Shown one piece after another: positions 18,769 through 27,243 of a stretch of 64,000 nt of DNA. Both the position numbers and the translations under genes were made by a program. The notes below the pieces were generated by a model. It was not told the origin of the DNA. It did no database searches and worked only from the letters and a program-made list of their open reading frames with translations. The DNA is from Bradyrhizobium erythrophlei (lineage in GTDB: Bacteria; Pseudomonadota; Alphaproteobacteria; Rhizobiales; Xanthobacteraceae). Where the stretch lies: contig NZ_LT670818.1 of assembly GCF_900129505.1 (NCBI RefSeq), forward strand, positions 4,125,001 to 4,189,000. The letters run 5' to 3'. Positions within the stretch are counted from its first letter, which is position 1. Each line of letters starts with the position of its first letter.

Positions 18769-19285
18769 GCGATGACACTGAGTGATCGGCCCCCGTTGAG
18801 TGGTCCGGAGCAGATGTAATAGAGGGTCCGCCCCCTTCCAGCTACGGAGTTCGAGTTCAATCCGGTTTGATGATGCTCCGGCTAAAGATCGAGTTGGTCG
18901 ATGTCTGGATTTGGCCGATTTTGTTGCAAAAGTCAGTTGCTGCCGACGGGCCGTCGGCGATTTCGTTAAGAGCGGCTGGCTTTGATCTGCCGGCCCTGAC
19001 GCTCTCTGCACAACTCCAACGCTACGCGATGCACAGATCCTGAGCGGGTGGCGGTCGCGCGACCAGCGATGCGAGCCGCCTCAGGTACTAAGCCTAGCCA
19101 AAACGGCCGCCGAGGATGTCTGTCATCGGCGGAAGAGCATCGTTCCGAGTATTTCTCAGTTTGACCCCGGAGCGGACATTGGCCGCGCCGTGGGGCGTTG
19201 AGCCTGAGGTCGGGCACCAGGTTCTGGCGATAACATTAGGTTAGAGCGATCGAAGCCGTTCCAAGAGGGATTGCGGCTCACTGAA
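18769..19285. other. Intergenic region, no gene recognised
   Basis: About 515 bases after the LIV operon and before a convergent secreted-protein gene. Only short frames without family features are present. No clear terminator hairpin with a T-run was found. Confidence 0.45.
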
Positions 19286-19762
19286 TTAGATTTCGCAGCC
19301 GGATGAATTCAAAGCCTTACGCAAGCCACCAAACGCGCTTAGCCGACAGGGCTCGGTGTCGCTGGCGGCCTTTGAACGATCGGGAATAGCAGTTCGCTTG
19401 ATATCGGTAGTCTTTGGCTTCGACTTACGAAGTGCAGCGGTAGTGACCTTCTTTGTTTTGGGATCGTGCCGATGGCGGTTGATAATCTTCGGGGCCTCCG
19501 GCGAACCGATAGTGGTAGCTTCCGACGGAGAAATGCGTTCGTCGACTAGACCAGGCTGCGTTGGCGTCTCGCTTTTCGCATAGGTAATTTCAAGTCGATC
19601 AGTCTTCGCCAATGCACCATGTGAATCGGAAATGCCTACGGTCGTCTCGGCAAGGGGCTGAACGACCGCTACTGCAGTCCGCGGTGGAGTTCTGAGTTCC
19701 ATTGCCGCGAGTACTCCTACACCCAATGGGATGAGGAGGCCCAACAACGCCATTCTCAGCAT
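19286..19762 (-). CDS. Small secreted protein of an unnamed family (CR...C C-terminus)
   Basis: About 158 residues. I take the ATG at 19762, preceded by GGGGGAG. The protein starts with a membrane-spanning or signal segment (MLRMALLGLLIPLGVGVLAA), has a low-complexity Lys/Pro/Thr-rich middle, and ends in CRLSAFGGLRKALNSSGC. It shares the segment LAKTDRL and the two-Cys C-terminal motif with the protein at 21135-21662, so the two are paralogues. Both may hold a disulfide outside the cytoplasm. Function unknown. Confidence 0.65.
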   Translation of the reverse strand: MLRMALLGLLIPLGVGVLAAMELRTPPRTAVAVVQPLAETTVGISDSHGALAKTDRLEITYAKSETPTQPGLVDERISPSEATTIGSPEAPKIINRHRHDPKTKKVTTAALRKSKPKTTDIKRTAIPDRSKAASDTEPCRLSAFGGLRKALNSSGCEI

Positions 19763-20234
19763 GATACTCCCCCGACCAGGATTAGTGCCGGTGGAAATTC
19801 TCCGATCTAATGAGGCAACTTGGCGGCGGTCCAGGTAACAACCTGACCCACGTACAGGGCGTTTGCCGACAGGGTTAATGAAGGAGCCCGACGCCAAACG
19901 CCGCGGCGTCCGAATCCGACCTCAAAGCGCGCGTTGACCTGCCGCACTGCGAAGTTACGCTTCCATCTCCAAACGAATAGAAGCGACAAGGGCTTGGATC
20001 GACTGATGATAGAAGGGTCATTGTATCATCAGTTGCCGAGCGAGCTTCTCCGGATCGCCTAACTAAGAGTTAGTGCCCGGCTGAAACCGTGGCCCCGAAG
20101 TGTTCCACCGGCAAAACATTTGAACCCAAAAGGGATGGAGGCAGACACACCTGATAGCTTGGGATCGATTTTCGGTCGGACTATGCCCTTAACTTCGCTA
20201 TTTCACTTTTGCCGGCGGAGCACTCCTTGCGCTC

Positions 20235-20570
20235 TTGATGATCGTTTCATCCTATTTTCCCATAACGGAAACAATCACCCACGGCGACGTGGCGAGGCCG
20301 TTCTTTCGGATAGCTTCGGATAGGGTGGGTCCACCGCGCGTGGAATTCGATACCCGTGTGCAAACCCCGGTCGTTTCAGCATCGGTTCCGGAAGTTCCGC
20401 AGCAAGCGCCGGCGCTCGTCGCGGAAGCCCCGCTTAGCGTACCGCTCCCGACACCTGCTGCAGCGCCTACCAAGATCCAGCACAAGAAGACGTGGGTCGC
20501 CAAGCGGCCTGACCGCCAGAGGATGGCTGCTAATCCCCAAGGATTCCAACCCTTCCGTTTAACTTGGTAA
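20235..20570 (+). CDS. Small hypothetical Pro/Ala-rich membrane-anchored protein
   Basis: A frame of about 111 residues with a hydrophobic N-terminal stretch, a Pro/Ala/Val-rich middle, and a basic end (AANPQGFQPFRLTW). The frame is open upstream of 20235 and the hydrophobic segment (YFTFAGGALLALLMIVSSYF) begins before it, but no ATG, GTG or TTG lies there. Either the gene has lost its start or it begins at TTG 20235 or ATG 20238. Function unknown. Confidence 0.4.
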   Translation: MMIVSSYFPITETITHGDVARPFFRIASDRVGPPRVEFDTRVQTPVVSASVPEVPQQAPALVAEAPLSVPLPTPAAAPTKIQHKKTWVAKRPDRQRMAANPQGFQPFRLTW

Positions 20571-20749
20571 CCGTTCAGATTTGCGCGTGACCAGGATCGC
20601 GAAACCTCCCGAGCACGAAAACTGATATGCCGTTCTGCCCAGCGCATGTCCTCTAACGATGTCCGCTCGTCGGAGTAAAGCAGACCTCGCGAATGCGCAT
20701 ACCCAAGTCCGAGTCGGACCCATTTCGGAAGTCGGCGCTTTGCGACTTG

Positions 20750-21013
20750 TCATCGTTCTTGAGCTTTACGGAGCTCGATCCGAGCATGTCCATCGCCTTC
20801 GTAGGAGATATTGGTCTGCAAAGGGATGGCTCGTGCCCATTCTGGACTTTCAAAGCGCCAATCGACGATTGCGGCCTTATCGTCTCGTGTAACTTTCACT
20901 GATCCAGTCATGAGGTCATGGAATCCATCGATTGAAATTTGAAAGACCGAAGCGGCCGCGTTGGCCAGCGGATCTATCGATAACAAAGGAGGCTTAAAAT
21001 CGATTTCAAGCAC
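20750..21013 (-). CDS. Hypothetical protein
   Basis: An 87-codon frame from a GTG at 21013, with balanced composition and plausible coding character (SVFQISIDGFHDLMTGSVKV, IVDWRFESPEWARAIP). I do not recognise the family. It has no signal peptide, lies among small secreted-protein genes, and could be an intact small gene or the tail of a larger lost one. Confidence 0.4.
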   Translation of the reverse strand: MLEIDFKPPLLSIDPLANAAASVFQISIDGFHDLMTGSVKVTRDDKAAIVDWRFESPEWARAIPLQTNISYEGDGHARIELRKAQER

Positions 21014-21134
21014 ATGGCTGCCGTCACGGATTTTCGGCTTAGCGCCGCTGATGTCGCGTCGATGCTGAGATTTCGGAGTATTGAGGGGAGGGGCCGGTCC
21101 AGAAGCGCGGAAACGAGCAATAAGTCAGAGCGAT

Positions 21135-21662
21135 CTACAAATTACATCGTGGCGAGAGGTCCAATGATCTTAGGAGACTCCCCATGGCGTCCTGTCGGCA
21201 GTGCCAGATCTCGGCCGTTTTGTTCGGCGGGTATTTGCCTGTGCTTTGCTTCGATTCGTTACCTTTAGTATGCCAACGAGGCGACTCGACCGAGTTGATC
21301 TTGGCATTGGCGTTCCGCCAATTTCGGTCCGGCCGTCGACCGAGGCCACTCTCGAAGACGGGTGCTTGATGGACGACGGTGCGATCGATATCGACCTTCT
21401 TGATGGTCTCGGGGATGGTCGATGGACTTTCCGCAGGCATCGGCTTCGTAACCGGCACAATAAACTCAGTCTTCACAGGGGTGTTGGGCAGCTTTAGCCT
21501 ATCAGCCTTCGCCAATTCGTTAGGTGCGAACGCCGGCTCGATCTTGCTTTGATCCTGGGCGGTTTCGACGACCTGAGCAGCCGGCCGCGCAGCCAACTTG
21601 ATCGCTATCGCCGGTCCCAAGCCAACCATACAAAACAGGGCGAGCCACAACGTCCTGGACAT
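21135..21662 (-). CDS. Small secreted protein, paralogue of the one at 19286-19762
   Basis: A 175-residue protein with an N-terminal hydrophobic export or anchor segment (MSRTLWLALFCMVGLGPAIA), a segment LAKADRLKL, a polar middle, and the C-terminal end CRQDAMGSLLRSLDLSPRC. The last part matches CRLSAFGGLRKALNSSGC of the neighbouring paralogue in spacing and in Arg, Ala, Gly and Leu positions. It probably forms a disulfide in the periplasm. Function unknown. Confidence 0.7.
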   Translation of the reverse strand: MSRTLWLALFCMVGLGPAIAIKLAARPAAQVVETAQDQSKIEPAFAPNELAKADRLKLPNTPVKTEFIVPVTKPMPAESPSTIPETIKKVDIDRTVVHQAPVFESGLGRRPDRNWRNANAKINSVESPRWHTKGNESKQSTGKYPPNKTAEIWHCRQDAMGSLLRSLDLSPRCNL

Positions 21663-21829
21663 CTTCGAACCAACGGCTCCTACAGATTGGAGGAGGATGG
21701 GAGCTAATCTTCGAGACTGAAGTTGGGCGGCTCGGTGGCAAGTAAGCGTGAATCTGGAGCAGTCATGGCTGTTCCGAGTCTTCTAATGGTTCCATAGGGA
21801 GCCGGACGCAACGACCGCGATTATCTTGG

Positions 21830-22096
21830 TTCAAATCTTCTGCACGCCCCTGTTTTGCGCTTCCGGGTTAGCCTCGATGTACCGTTGCGTCGTCCGAAGG
21901 TTCCTGTGACCGGCCAGAACCTGCACGCCGCGCAGGCATCTCCCACCGCCAAGATCTTCCTGGCTGTGTTAGTGATGAAGGTCCTTCGCCCGCTGTGACT
22001 GGAGCAACCCTCGAAGCCGAGGTGTCGATACCAGCGATGGAACAGGTTCACGATTAGCTGGCGGAGGTGGGCGCCATAGGCTGGACCACCTGCCAT
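21830..22096 (-). pseudogene. Tyrosine recombinase, C-terminal remnant with a frameshift
   Basis: Reading leftward from 22096, the frame gives the His-x-x-Arg box (SSHSGRRTFITNTARKI). One base change of frame later it continues with GRCLRGVQVLAGHRNLRTTQ and RYIEANPEAQNRGVQKI, ending at 21830. The second part contains the His and the nucleophile Tyr of XerC/D-like recombinases. The N-terminal domain cannot be read intact upstream. The frameshift falls near 21948. It is of a different subfamily from the intact recombinase at 62532. Confidence 0.8.
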
Positions 22097-22292
22097 TTGA
22101 TTGCTGGGTCAAGCCTCCTCTCAGGCAAATGTCGGTTGTGAACAAGCCTGCTTCTGAAGCCCGCAGCGGTGTAAATCCTTTCACGAAAGAGCCCATGGAG
22201 TTCGCAGCCGAGCCAGCCAGCCAGTCGGTCAAGTGACACCGCTGAAGGTTGCCAAAGACGCTGTTTGAAGCGGACGGGTTGGTTGAGGGGTG

Positions 22293-22328
22293 TTCGTTCG
22301 TATGAGCTGTGGGTAATTCCATCACACC
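22293..22328. repeat. Direct repeat, left copy (shared with 63961-63997)
   Basis: Contains TTCGTTCG, five variable bases, then a 23-bp identical stretch ending in AATTCCATCACACCC. The same arrangement occurs at 63961-63997 in the same orientation. This copy lies upstream of the broken recombinase, the other beyond the intact recombinase and gapR. It could be an element boundary, part of a repeat family, or a shared 5' coding fragment (the complementary strand reads MELPT). Confidence 0.75.
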
Positions 22329-22480
22329 CTAGACAGGCACCTCCACCCGCACACTATGCGCCCTGAGACGGAATCTCTGGAGGGCCCAGGGGTACAGTCT
22401 CGCAAAGGCCATGCGGTGTAATGCCCGCGTGGCCTTTTGTTTTTTATTGTCTGACGGTGAAAATAGGCCTCTGGGTAAAC

Positions 22481-22508
22481 GGCCGCTTCTGGCGCAAAGC
22501 GGTCATTC
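22481..22508. repeat. Copy of the GCGCAAAGCGG intergenic repeat
   Basis: GGCCGCTTCTGGCGCAAAGC followed by GGTCATTC. Related copies are seen near 25717, 26690, 53768, 54787, 55566, 62488 and 63262. The inner part is an imperfect inverted repeat (CCGCTT...AAGCGG). Confidence 0.7.
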
Positions 22509-22620
22509 GCGTAAACACCGAGGTCGACTAAGTGCACCACCTGCGGACATCGCGGAAGCTCGGGAAGCAGATCCGGCTTCAGACCACCGCTTCGTCGCCA
22601 GCGGGCGCCGCCCACCGATT

Positions 22621-23667
22621 TCATTGCGGGTAAGGAGCTCGATTTGCTTCAATAATACTAAACGACGACGCCGTCGGAATTATCGCCTTAATCTCAAGGC
22701 CGCTTGCCCTCAAGAGTTGGCTATACTGAGCCTCACCACGTTCGCAGCCACTTGTCATGACGAGCATATTGAGATCAGTCATGAGGGCGCGCCGGTGGAG
22801 CGGGTCAGCTTCTATTCTCGCCGGGAGCACTTGTTCGAGCAGAAGAAGTCTGGTGCTTTCCGACATGGCTGCAGCGCAGTTCTTGAGAATCGTGCAGCAC
22901 ATCTCGTCGTTCCAGTTGTGCATCACGCTTTTGAGGATATATGCGTCCGCTCCCGTGGGAACGGCCTTGAAGAAATCGCCGTGGATGATTTTGCAACGCT
23001 CGCTAATGCCAGCAGCCGCAATAAGTTCTGGGGCTCCCTCCGTGCCGGAGGGCAGATCAAAAAGTATCCCGTTGAGGCCCGGTGTGGTCGCAAGCAGGCT
23101 CGCCAGCAGTGCACCGTTGCCGCCACCGGCGTCTACAATGCAACGGAAGCGGCTGAAATCGTACGCCGCGACAGCGGCCGCAGCCACTTGGCGGGTCATG
23201 TCCGCCATCGCCGCATTGAAAATCGCCCTTTCCTCCGGGTGCCTCGTCCGATATTCGTAGGTGTCCATCCCGAAGATATTCTGAAAAGCGGAGTTGCCCG
23301 TGCGCACGCTGTAGGTCAGATCACTCCATGCCCGCCGCGCTTCAGGAGCCCCAACCATCATGGCGAGATTGCGCAGGGAGCCCGGCACATCACTGCATAA
23401 CTGATCACCCAGAGGCGTCGAGGCGAACAATCCCTCTTCGGTTTCGCGGAATACCCCTAGCGATGCAAGAGCGCGCAGCAGGCGTGCGAGCGCCGCAGGC
23501 TGCGTGCCCGTCGCGTGCGCCAGTGCCTCTTCGGACTGATGCTCCTGAGCCAGCAAATCCGCAAGGCCCAGCGTGGCTGCGACACAAATCGCTTGCGAAG
23601 CCCATGCGCCAGTGATCATGGGCATCAGCGACGGCCCGGCAGATTGAGCGGTCGATTGTGTCTGCAT
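22621..23667 (-). CDS. SAM-dependent O-methyltransferase (family 2)
   Basis: About 348 residues from the ATG at 23667 (AAGGAGCC upstream). The N-terminal half is a helical dimerisation domain; the C-terminal half is a Rossmann SAM-binding domain with CIVDAGGGNGALLASLL. The catalytic-base region is LKSVMHNWNDE. This is the plant-type or hydroxyneurosporene-type O-methyltransferase fold, acting on a hydroxyl of an aromatic or polyketide-like small molecule. The substrate cannot be told. It lies downstream of a MarR gene and a binding-protein gene on the same strand, with 41 bases between it and the latter. Confidence 0.88.
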   Translation of the reverse strand: MQTQSTAQSAGPSLMPMITGAWASQAICVAATLGLADLLAQEHQSEEALAHATGTQPAALARLLRALASLGVFRETEEGLFASTPLGDQLCSDVPGSLRNLAMMVGAPEARRAWSDLTYSVRTGNSAFQNIFGMDTYEYRTRHPEERAIFNAAMADMTRQVAAAAVAAYDFSRFRCIVDAGGGNGALLASLLATTPGLNGILFDLPSGTEGAPELIAAAGISERCKIIHGDFFKAVPTGADAYILKSVMHNWNDEMCCTILKNCAAAMSESTRLLLLEQVLPARIEADPLHRRALMTDLNMLVMTSGCERGEAQYSQLLRASGLEIKAIIPTASSFSIIEANRAPYPQ

Positions 23668-23708
23668 CGCTGGCTCCTTCAAGGCTGGGTAAGGCCCGCA
23701 GATCGACG

Positions 23709-24947
23709 CTAGTATTGCAATCTGATCAAATCGCCGAACCGCTCCCAGGTACTGCCATTGAATCGTTGAAGCTGCATCTGGGTTATGGCGAAAGGACGCT
23801 CGGGACTGGTTTGAATCCTGATGCCGGGCAGCAGCATTGGGAGTTCGACATCGAGGCTGTCGGCCTGGCGCATGATGTTCTCCCGAGAGAGGTCATGACC
23901 ACATTGCTTCAACACCTGGGCAAGCGTCATCGCGCGACTGTAAGCGATAGCATTAATGATGTTGGCAGGATCGCCTTCCGGATAGTAGTCGTGCATGAAA
24001 CCCCGGTACTCGCGAACACCCTGATCGTCCTTGAATTGCGGATCGGTCGGATCCTTGCTGTAGGCTGCGCTGACAATACCGACGGATTTGTCGGGACCGG
24101 CCGGTGTCAACACGGTTGCGACGGAAGACGAAATCGAATTGAGAAAATGCAGCGGCTTCCATCCTATCTCGTCGATCTTGCGAATGGCTTGCGCGGCGAA
24201 CTTGGCCGTGGTCACGTCGAAGAAAACATCCGCGCCTGATGCTTTCAGCGCGACGATCTGAGAATCTATAGTCGGGTCGCTCACCTGATACGTCAGTTCC
24301 TTGACGATCATGTCATCGGCCTTTGCTCCAAGGCCGTCCCTCATTCCCTGCAGATAATCCTTGCCGTAGTCGTCGTTCTGGTAGAGCACGCCAATCTTGG
24401 CGTCCGGTTTTGTACGCAGCAGATATCCGGCATAGACGATTGCTTCGGCTCGATAGGTGGGTTGCCAGCCGATCATTCCCGGGAAATTTCGACGGGCCGC
24501 CCATTTGCTGGCGCCCGTAACGAAGAACAACTGCGGTATCTTCTGATCGGCAAGATACTTTTGCACCGCCGATACAGTGGCGGTGCCGAATGCGCTAAAC
24601 ATCAGAAGTACCTCATTGCTTTCCACTAGCCTGCGGGTCTGTTCAACCGTCTTCGCCGGGCTATAGGCGTCGTCGAGCGTAAGAAAATTAATTTTTCGGT
24701 TATCGATGCCGCCTTTCTCGTTGAGCATCTTGAAATAGGCCGCTTGTGCGCGACCGATGGTCCCGTAAGACGAGGCCGGGCCGCTATAAGGCATCGTGTT
24801 GCCGATTTTGATTTCGCCGGAAAGTGTTTGCGCGGATGCGGTCGGAGAAATTGCGAGGGCTAACAGCAGGATCAAGAACGAGAAAGCCTCAGTCCGGGCG
24901 AACGAGATTTGCCAGACTGGAAATGCTTGATATCGCGGATACCTCAT
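23709..24947 (-). CDS. LIV-type periplasmic substrate-binding protein, without its own permease
   Basis: A 412-residue exported binding protein of the type 6 family. The N-terminus has a long basic lead before the hydrophobic core (FSFLILLLALAISPTASAQ). The mature start LSGEIKIGNTMPYSGPASSY and the cleft pattern ARRLVESNEV-like region are typical. GCAGGAGGCAAAA precedes the ATG. No transporter genes adjoin it, so it may borrow a permease elsewhere, such as the LIV operon at 13.5 kb. It lies 13 bases after the MarR gene and is probably in its transcript. Confidence 0.88.
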   Translation of the reverse strand: MRYPRYQAFPVWQISFARTEAFSFLILLLALAISPTASAQTLSGEIKIGNTMPYSGPASSYGTIGRAQAAYFKMLNEKGGIDNRKINFLTLDDAYSPAKTVEQTRRLVESNEVLLMFSAFGTATVSAVQKYLADQKIPQLFFVTGASKWAARRNFPGMIGWQPTYRAEAIVYAGYLLRTKPDAKIGVLYQNDDYGKDYLQGMRDGLGAKADDMIVKELTYQVSDPTIDSQIVALKASGADVFFDVTTAKFAAQAIRKIDEIGWKPLHFLNSISSSVATVLTPAGPDKSVGIVSAAYSKDPTDPQFKDDQGVREYRGFMHDYYPEGDPANIINAIAYSRAMTLAQVLKQCGHDLSRENIMRQADSLDVELPMLLPGIRIQTSPERPFAITQMQLQRFNGSTWERFGDLIRLQY

Positions 24948-24960
24948 TTTTGCCTCCTGC

Positions 24961-25479
24961 TCATTTACCTTGAGGATGAGATCGACGCATTTTGCGACGA
25001 CCGTTGCCAGGACGGGCGTAGGACTGATTGGCCGCGATCACGCGAGCGAGCATCGACAGAAGCGCTGTTCGCTCGATGGGAGAGAGCGGCGTTAGCAGTC
25101 GTTCCTGCGCAGCGAGCAGGGACGGACGCAGCCGGCGTCGCAACTCGGCACCACGTCGCGTTAATCGAAGCACGCGCGCCCTGCGGTCGCTCGGATGAAC
25201 CCTTTTGTCGACAAGCCCTTCCGCCTCGAGAGAGTCGATCATCTGGCCAACGCTCACTGGATCGACGCCGAGGCGGTTCGCGAGCTCACGCTGACCGCTT
25301 CCCGGTCGCTCCTGCAGGTCGGCCATGATCGCGTAGACCATCGGGGTCAGGCCTTCACGTTCAAGGATTTCAGCGGTGACCCCAAGGCATATTTGATGGA
25401 AGCGGCGCGCCAAATGAGCGGGGACACGATGCGACACCGGGACCGGCGGAGCGTCCAGGGGGCGAGATGTCTTCGGCAT
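24961..25479 (-). CDS. MarR-family transcriptional regulator
   Basis: A 172-residue DNA-binding repressor with the MarR winged helix. The recognition helix region is SGQRELANRLGVDPVSVGQM and the wing is VHPSDRRARVLRLTRRG. The N-terminal part is Pro-rich and the C-terminus basic. It is the first gene of a run with a binding protein and a methyltransferase. A strong palindrome at 25521-25559, 42 bases before its start, is a likely autoregulatory operator. Family members commonly sense phenolic or aromatic acids. Confidence 0.9.
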   Translation of the reverse strand: MPKTSRPLDAPPVPVSHRVPAHLARRFHQICLGVTAEILEREGLTPMVYAIMADLQERPGSGQRELANRLGVDPVSVGQMIDSLEAEGLVDKRVHPSDRRARVLRLTRRGAELRRRLRPSLLAAQERLLTPLSPIERTALLSMLARVIAANQSYARPGNGRRKMRRSHPQGK

Positions 25480-25520
25480 TTGCGCGATTCCAAAACGCGT
25501 CTTGGCGCGCCGGTAATCCC

Positions 25521-25559
25521 AAATAGAAAGTATTATTATGATAAGTAAACTTTCTATTT
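25521..25559. promoter_or_regulatory. Palindrome upstream of marR, candidate operator
   Basis: A perfect 11-bp inverted repeat: AAATAGAAAGT (25521-25531) and ACTTTCTATTT (25549-25559), with 17 bases between. Inside the spacer lies a second short palindrome, TTAT-TATG-ATAA. The site is strongly AT-rich in a GC-rich region and sits upstream of the MarR gene. Confidence 0.75.
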
Positions 25560-25947
25560 GTCAATGGTTGCTTTCATCACCTCCAGAAATGACGCTGCTG
25601 GCGATCAGGTGTTATTGGGCAACGGGTTCGCTGACAGGGGCTGAAACCGGCATCCAGACATTGCGCGTTGGGCGCGGCCGATGTCTCAGTCGGGTCAAAA
25701 GCGCCGGCGGCTGAAGGCCCGGTTTTGGCGCAAAGCGGCCGTTCACACGAATGAGTAGGATCTATCCAGCTTCTAGGCCTCGAGGTCTCAGTTTGACCCT
25801 TTCGGAACTCGCAACTTCTTGGGTGAAGTCCGGTCAGACTGCGGACCACTCTTAGGTTTGATATTGACTCACATCAAAAATAGCCTGGCGCGGCGTGCTA
25901 ATCAGCAACATGGGGCGGCACCATTCGACGGTCATGGAGACGAGCAA
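25560..25947. other. Intergenic region with a GCGCAAAGCGG repeat
   Basis: About 390 bases. A repeat copy (GGTTTTGGCGCAAAGCGGCC) is at 25721-25740. The leader and promoter of the coiled-coil protein gene fall in the right part. The frame of that gene is open back to 25819, but no convincing start is found before 25948. Confidence 0.5.
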
Positions 25948-26547
25948 ATGGTTACGCAAAGCAATATCCACTTCTTTACAAATTGGGCCAAGGAGCGTCT
26001 CGACGAAATGGACGCAACGGTGACCTCGCTTGAGGGCAAGGCTGCCGAGGTGCAGGCAGACGTCCGGGACAAGGCCAAGAAGGTTCTTGCTGACCTGCGT
26101 AAGCAGCGTGATGACTTCCGCGACACCATGAAGAAGCAGTCGGAAGCTAACGAGGCCGCCTGGATCCAGGCAAAAGCAAAACTAGAGGCTGACTGGCGCT
26201 TGTTCGAGGCCGAGGTCAAGAAATATGTCGAAGGCTTCGGCAAGCAAATCGAGCACCAGCAGGCGACGTTCAAGCTTCAAGCCGATGCCCAATTGAAAGC
26301 GTGGCGCGAAGCAGCAGACAAGCTTGGCGGCGATGCCAAGAAATTCGCTTCTGAGCGTCGGGGCGATATCGACGCCGCCGTTAAGCGCATGAATGCCGAT
26401 GCAGTCGAGGCGGAGAAAAAACTCGAGAGGTTGAGCCAGGCGGGGACCCAGTCATGGTCCGTACTCATGGCGGCTTTGACGGAAACGCGAACTGCCTTCG
26501 ATCGCGCCAATGAGGCTGCGCGGGAAGCGTTCAAGCGAGCTGCTTGA
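25948..26547 (+). CDS. Alanine/lysine-rich coiled-coil protein
   Basis: About 199 residues, almost wholly helical and charged (for example AAEVQADVRDKAKKVLADLR), without signal peptide or membrane segment. The ATG at 25948 follows GGAGACGAGCAA. The heptad-like spacing of Ala/Leu suggests a long coiled coil or apolipoprotein-like amphipathic helices. I do not recognise a specific family. A strong terminator follows at 26569, so it is a monocistronic, probably well-expressed gene. Confidence 0.75.
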   Translation: MVTQSNIHFFTNWAKERLDEMDATVTSLEGKAAEVQADVRDKAKKVLADLRKQRDDFRDTMKKQSEANEAAWIQAKAKLEADWRLFEAEVKKYVEGFGKQIEHQQATFKLQADAQLKAWREAADKLGGDAKKFASERRGDIDAAVKRMNADAVEAEKKLERLSQAGTQSWSVLMAALTETRTAFDRANEAAREAFKRAA

Positions 26548-26568
26548 TCGAGCATCGGTTAGACTCGG

Positions 26569-26597
26569 AGAGACCGCCGCGAGGCGGTCTCTCTTTT
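26569..26597 (+). terminator. Rho-independent terminator of the coiled-coil protein gene
   Basis: AGAGACCGCC, loop GCGA, GGCGGTCTCT, then CTTTTT. The 10-bp stem is perfect and begins 22 bases after the stop codon. Confidence 0.92.
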
Positions 26598-26839
26598 TGC
26601 TCGACGAGGATCAAGAAATGACATTTGGCGGACTTCCGATTTTGGCAGGAAAAACGGACATGGTGGGATGTCCGACTTGAGTCCGCTTTCGGGCAAAGCG
26701 GACTATATGTGCTCGGAGCGATTATTCTGGAGGGCCGCCGTAAAAGAGAGGAAGCCGCTGACGATGGCGACTTCCTTGGTAAGGGAATATCATTGCAGGA
26801 TGATACGCTAATCCTTCGGAGCGGGGCTTTCGGGAAGGC

Positions 26840-27184
26840 AGTGAGCAGCCGAATTTTCCAACTTCCGCCCTTGCGAACGTCAATTCCAGTCCAAATGCCT
26901 TTCACTTCGATAGGCGCGCCAGATTGGTTTTTCCCAGTGATATGGCATTCGCCCATCGACATAAGTGTGTCCGTCGCTAAGGGCCAAGCATGATCCACTG
27001 CTATTTCATTGTGATTAAAGCCAGCCTTGAACGCACCTTCATAAATCTGCGCAATATCGGTGTGTGCAGCCCTGTTGGACGGGCAGGTGAGCGTGGGCGA
27101 AGCTTTCGTGCTGCGATAGGCCGGGTTGGCCAGCCCTGTAGCGGCAGTGACGGCGAGCGGTTTAAGGGCGGTAAAGAACGCCAC
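26840..27184 (-). pseudogene. SnoaL/NTF2-like protein remnant
   Basis: The frame from a GTG at 27184 begins with an export-like segment, then reads YEGAFKAGFNHNEIAVDHAW, LMSMGECHITGKNQ and GGSWKIRLLTAFPKAP. These match the end of SnoaL-like/DUF4440 proteins. The first half of the domain is missing between the signal segment and YEGAFKAG, and after KAP the frame runs into unrelated sequence. Probably dead. It lies on the same strand upstream of no gene, between the coiled-coil gene and the end of the RND operon. Confidence 0.55.
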
Positions 27185-27243
27185 GAATCACAGCGCTCCG
27201 ATGCCGAACGTGAAGAGACTCAGAATTTCTTTCAAATTAGCTC

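Larger units (their letters stand above)
22097..22620. other. Repeat-rich intergenic region
   Basis: No intact gene. The left part probably holds decayed 5' recombinase sequence. At 22293-22328 lies a sequence shared with the right edge of the window, and at 22481-22508 a copy of the GGCGCAAAGCGG intergenic repeat. Confidence 0.5.

Noticed and set aside
18840..18885. Possible tRNA-like T-arm (GTTCAATCC)
   Set aside because: No acceptor stem or anticodon arm can be folded around it.
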